Assembly (NCBI RefSeq): GCF_001422925.1
Contig: NZ_LMNI01000017.1
Location: forward strand, 1 to 33,504
DNA from: Microbacterium sp. Leaf288
Lineage (GTDB): Bacteria; Actinomycetota; Actinomycetes; Actinomycetales; Microbacteriaceae
Reading direction: 5' to 3'
Length of the DNA stretch: 33,504 bases
Shown: positions 32,860 through 33,504 of the stretch, piece by piece
How the letters are laid out: the number at the start of each line of letters is the position of its first letter
Numbering within the stretch: the first letter of the stretch is position 1
Notes under the pieces: generated by a model
The model's input: the letters and a program-made list of their open reading frames with translations, nothing else
What the model was told of the DNA's origin: nothing
Databases searched by the model: none
Translations under genes and position numbers: made by a program

Positions 32860-33195
32860 GTGCGGAAGACTGGACGGGTGCCTCGCTATACCCGTCCCGC
32901 GAACAGTGATTACGCGGAGGATCCCATCAAGGCATTGGGCAACATGATGCAGGCGACCATCATCGGTCACCTGCGACGCAACCCTGCCCAAACGCGTGGC
33001 GAGATCGCCGACGCGCTCGAGATCCCCGCGATGACCGTCGCCAACGGGATCGAGAAGCTGCTCGACGTGGGCCTCATCACCGCAGACCCGCCGCGCGACG
33101 TCGCGGTGCGGGGGCAGCGCGTGCGGTACAGCGTCGACGACGCCGCGGTGACCGAGATGGTAATGCGCCTGGGTCAGGTCCTGGGCGAATTCTAA
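32860..33195 (+). CDS. Winged-helix transcriptional regulator
   Basis: The product has 111 residues from GTG 32860; GTG 32878, ten bases after GGAAG, is an equally good start and removes six residues. The DNA-binding fold is clear: IKALGNMMQATIIGHLRRNP, TRGEIADALEIPAMTVANGI and EKLLDVGLITADPP, then a wing with RGQRVRYSVDD. This is the ArsR/MarR-like type. It is divergent from the transfer operon and separated from it by a dyad-bearing AT-rich region, so it probably represses or times conjugation genes. A ligand site is not visible. Confidence 0.8.
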   Translation: MRKTGRVPRYTRPANSDYAEDPIKALGNMMQATIIGHLRRNPAQTRGEIADALEIPAMTVANGIEKLLDVGLITADPPRDVAVRGQRVRYSVDDAAVTEMVMRLGQVLGEF

Positions 33196-33504
33196 GTAGG
33201 GGACGCAGGCAAAGCGTCGAGGCAATCAGGGCGACGCGACGGGCACGTGCGGCTCTTCCTGGGCATGGGCGGCAACATGTGGTGACCGGGCGGAGGGCGC
33301 TGATCATACCGACGCTGGGCCGTACTGACCGTGAACGCCGCGGTGGCACCGAGCGGTGGGCTTCGTCGAGGACTCGATGACAGCCGTGCGCGCCCCGCGC
33401 GGCCGGCTCCCATCGCCGTCCGAGGAACTGATCAGCGGTCATCATCTCGCCCGCGATCTCGGCGACCTTCGACGACCGCGTCTTCCCCGGCGGGCTCACG
33501 TACT
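33196..33504. other. Right-edge segment with a possible cut-off minus-strand gene
   Basis: A minus-strand frame from GTG 33499 begins KTRSSKVAEIAGEMMTADQF and LGRRWEP, which looks gene-like, then turns into Arg/Pro-rich sequence that overlaps the winged-helix gene antisense. It may be the start of a frameshifted or degraded gene, or chance. Nothing else is supported here. Confidence 0.25.

Noticed and set aside
33077..33499. Complete 140-codon minus-strand gene at the right edge
   Set aside because: Only the first 30 or so codons look coding; the rest is Arg/Pro-rich and overlaps the winged-helix gene, so I list it only as a possible fragment.

Overview
The window is high-GC DNA with actinobacterial gene families (SCO6880-type transfer protein, DUF7455-type Zn protein, DUF4913-like protein) and a LexA box of the Gram-positive/actinobacterial type. 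It most resembles a member of the Microbacteriaceae or a close relative. The presence of a MobF relaxase, a coupling ATPase, a type IV secretion operon, an SSB and a ParB-like protein indicates an integrative-conjugative element or conjugative plasmid rather than core chromosome. No integrase, attachment site or tRNA is visible, so its physical form stays open.

Layout. 1-3170: a structured leader of about 153 bases present twice, a small membrane protein, a small membrane ORF broken by two in-frame TGA codons, a ParB-like gene with an apparent frameshift, an NrdH-type redoxin and a small unknown protein. 3128-7195: a methionine cargo module (divergent LysR regulator, mesX, mesD, flavin reductase) flanked on both sides by start-less gene remnants. 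7364-15672: three minus-strand genes that look like a defence island: a 1184-residue SIR2 (NADase-type) protein, a 1205-residue repeat protein with a C-terminal PIN-like nuclease domain, and a TIGR02391/HEPN-like protein. 15673-17770: a mostly non-coding segment with four DnaA-box-like sites and interleaved hairpins, then a DUF1508 (YegP-like) and zinc-ribbon gene pair, a DUF7455-like gene and a perfect palindrome. 17771-20953: the MobF relaxase-helicase. 21011-21652: two divergent small genes sharing a near-consensus LexA box. 21767-32498: an eleven-gene minus-strand transfer operon with overlapping or nearly touching genes. 32860-33195: a divergent winged-helix regulator.

How the parts may work together. 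The regulator at 32860 and the AT-rich region before it are placed to control the long transfer operon. That operon supplies the mating channel (VirB8-like, M23 hydrolase, VirB2-like, VirB6-like, SCO6880, VirB4-like), the coupling protein and SSB. The relaxase processes the DNA. The mes cargo could give the host oxygen-dependent, folate-independent methionine synthesis. The SIR2/PIN/HEPN group is the best candidate for an undescribed multi-gene system, probably anti-phage or anti-plasmid. All functional statements are inferred from motifs and gene order read by eye; no database search was run.
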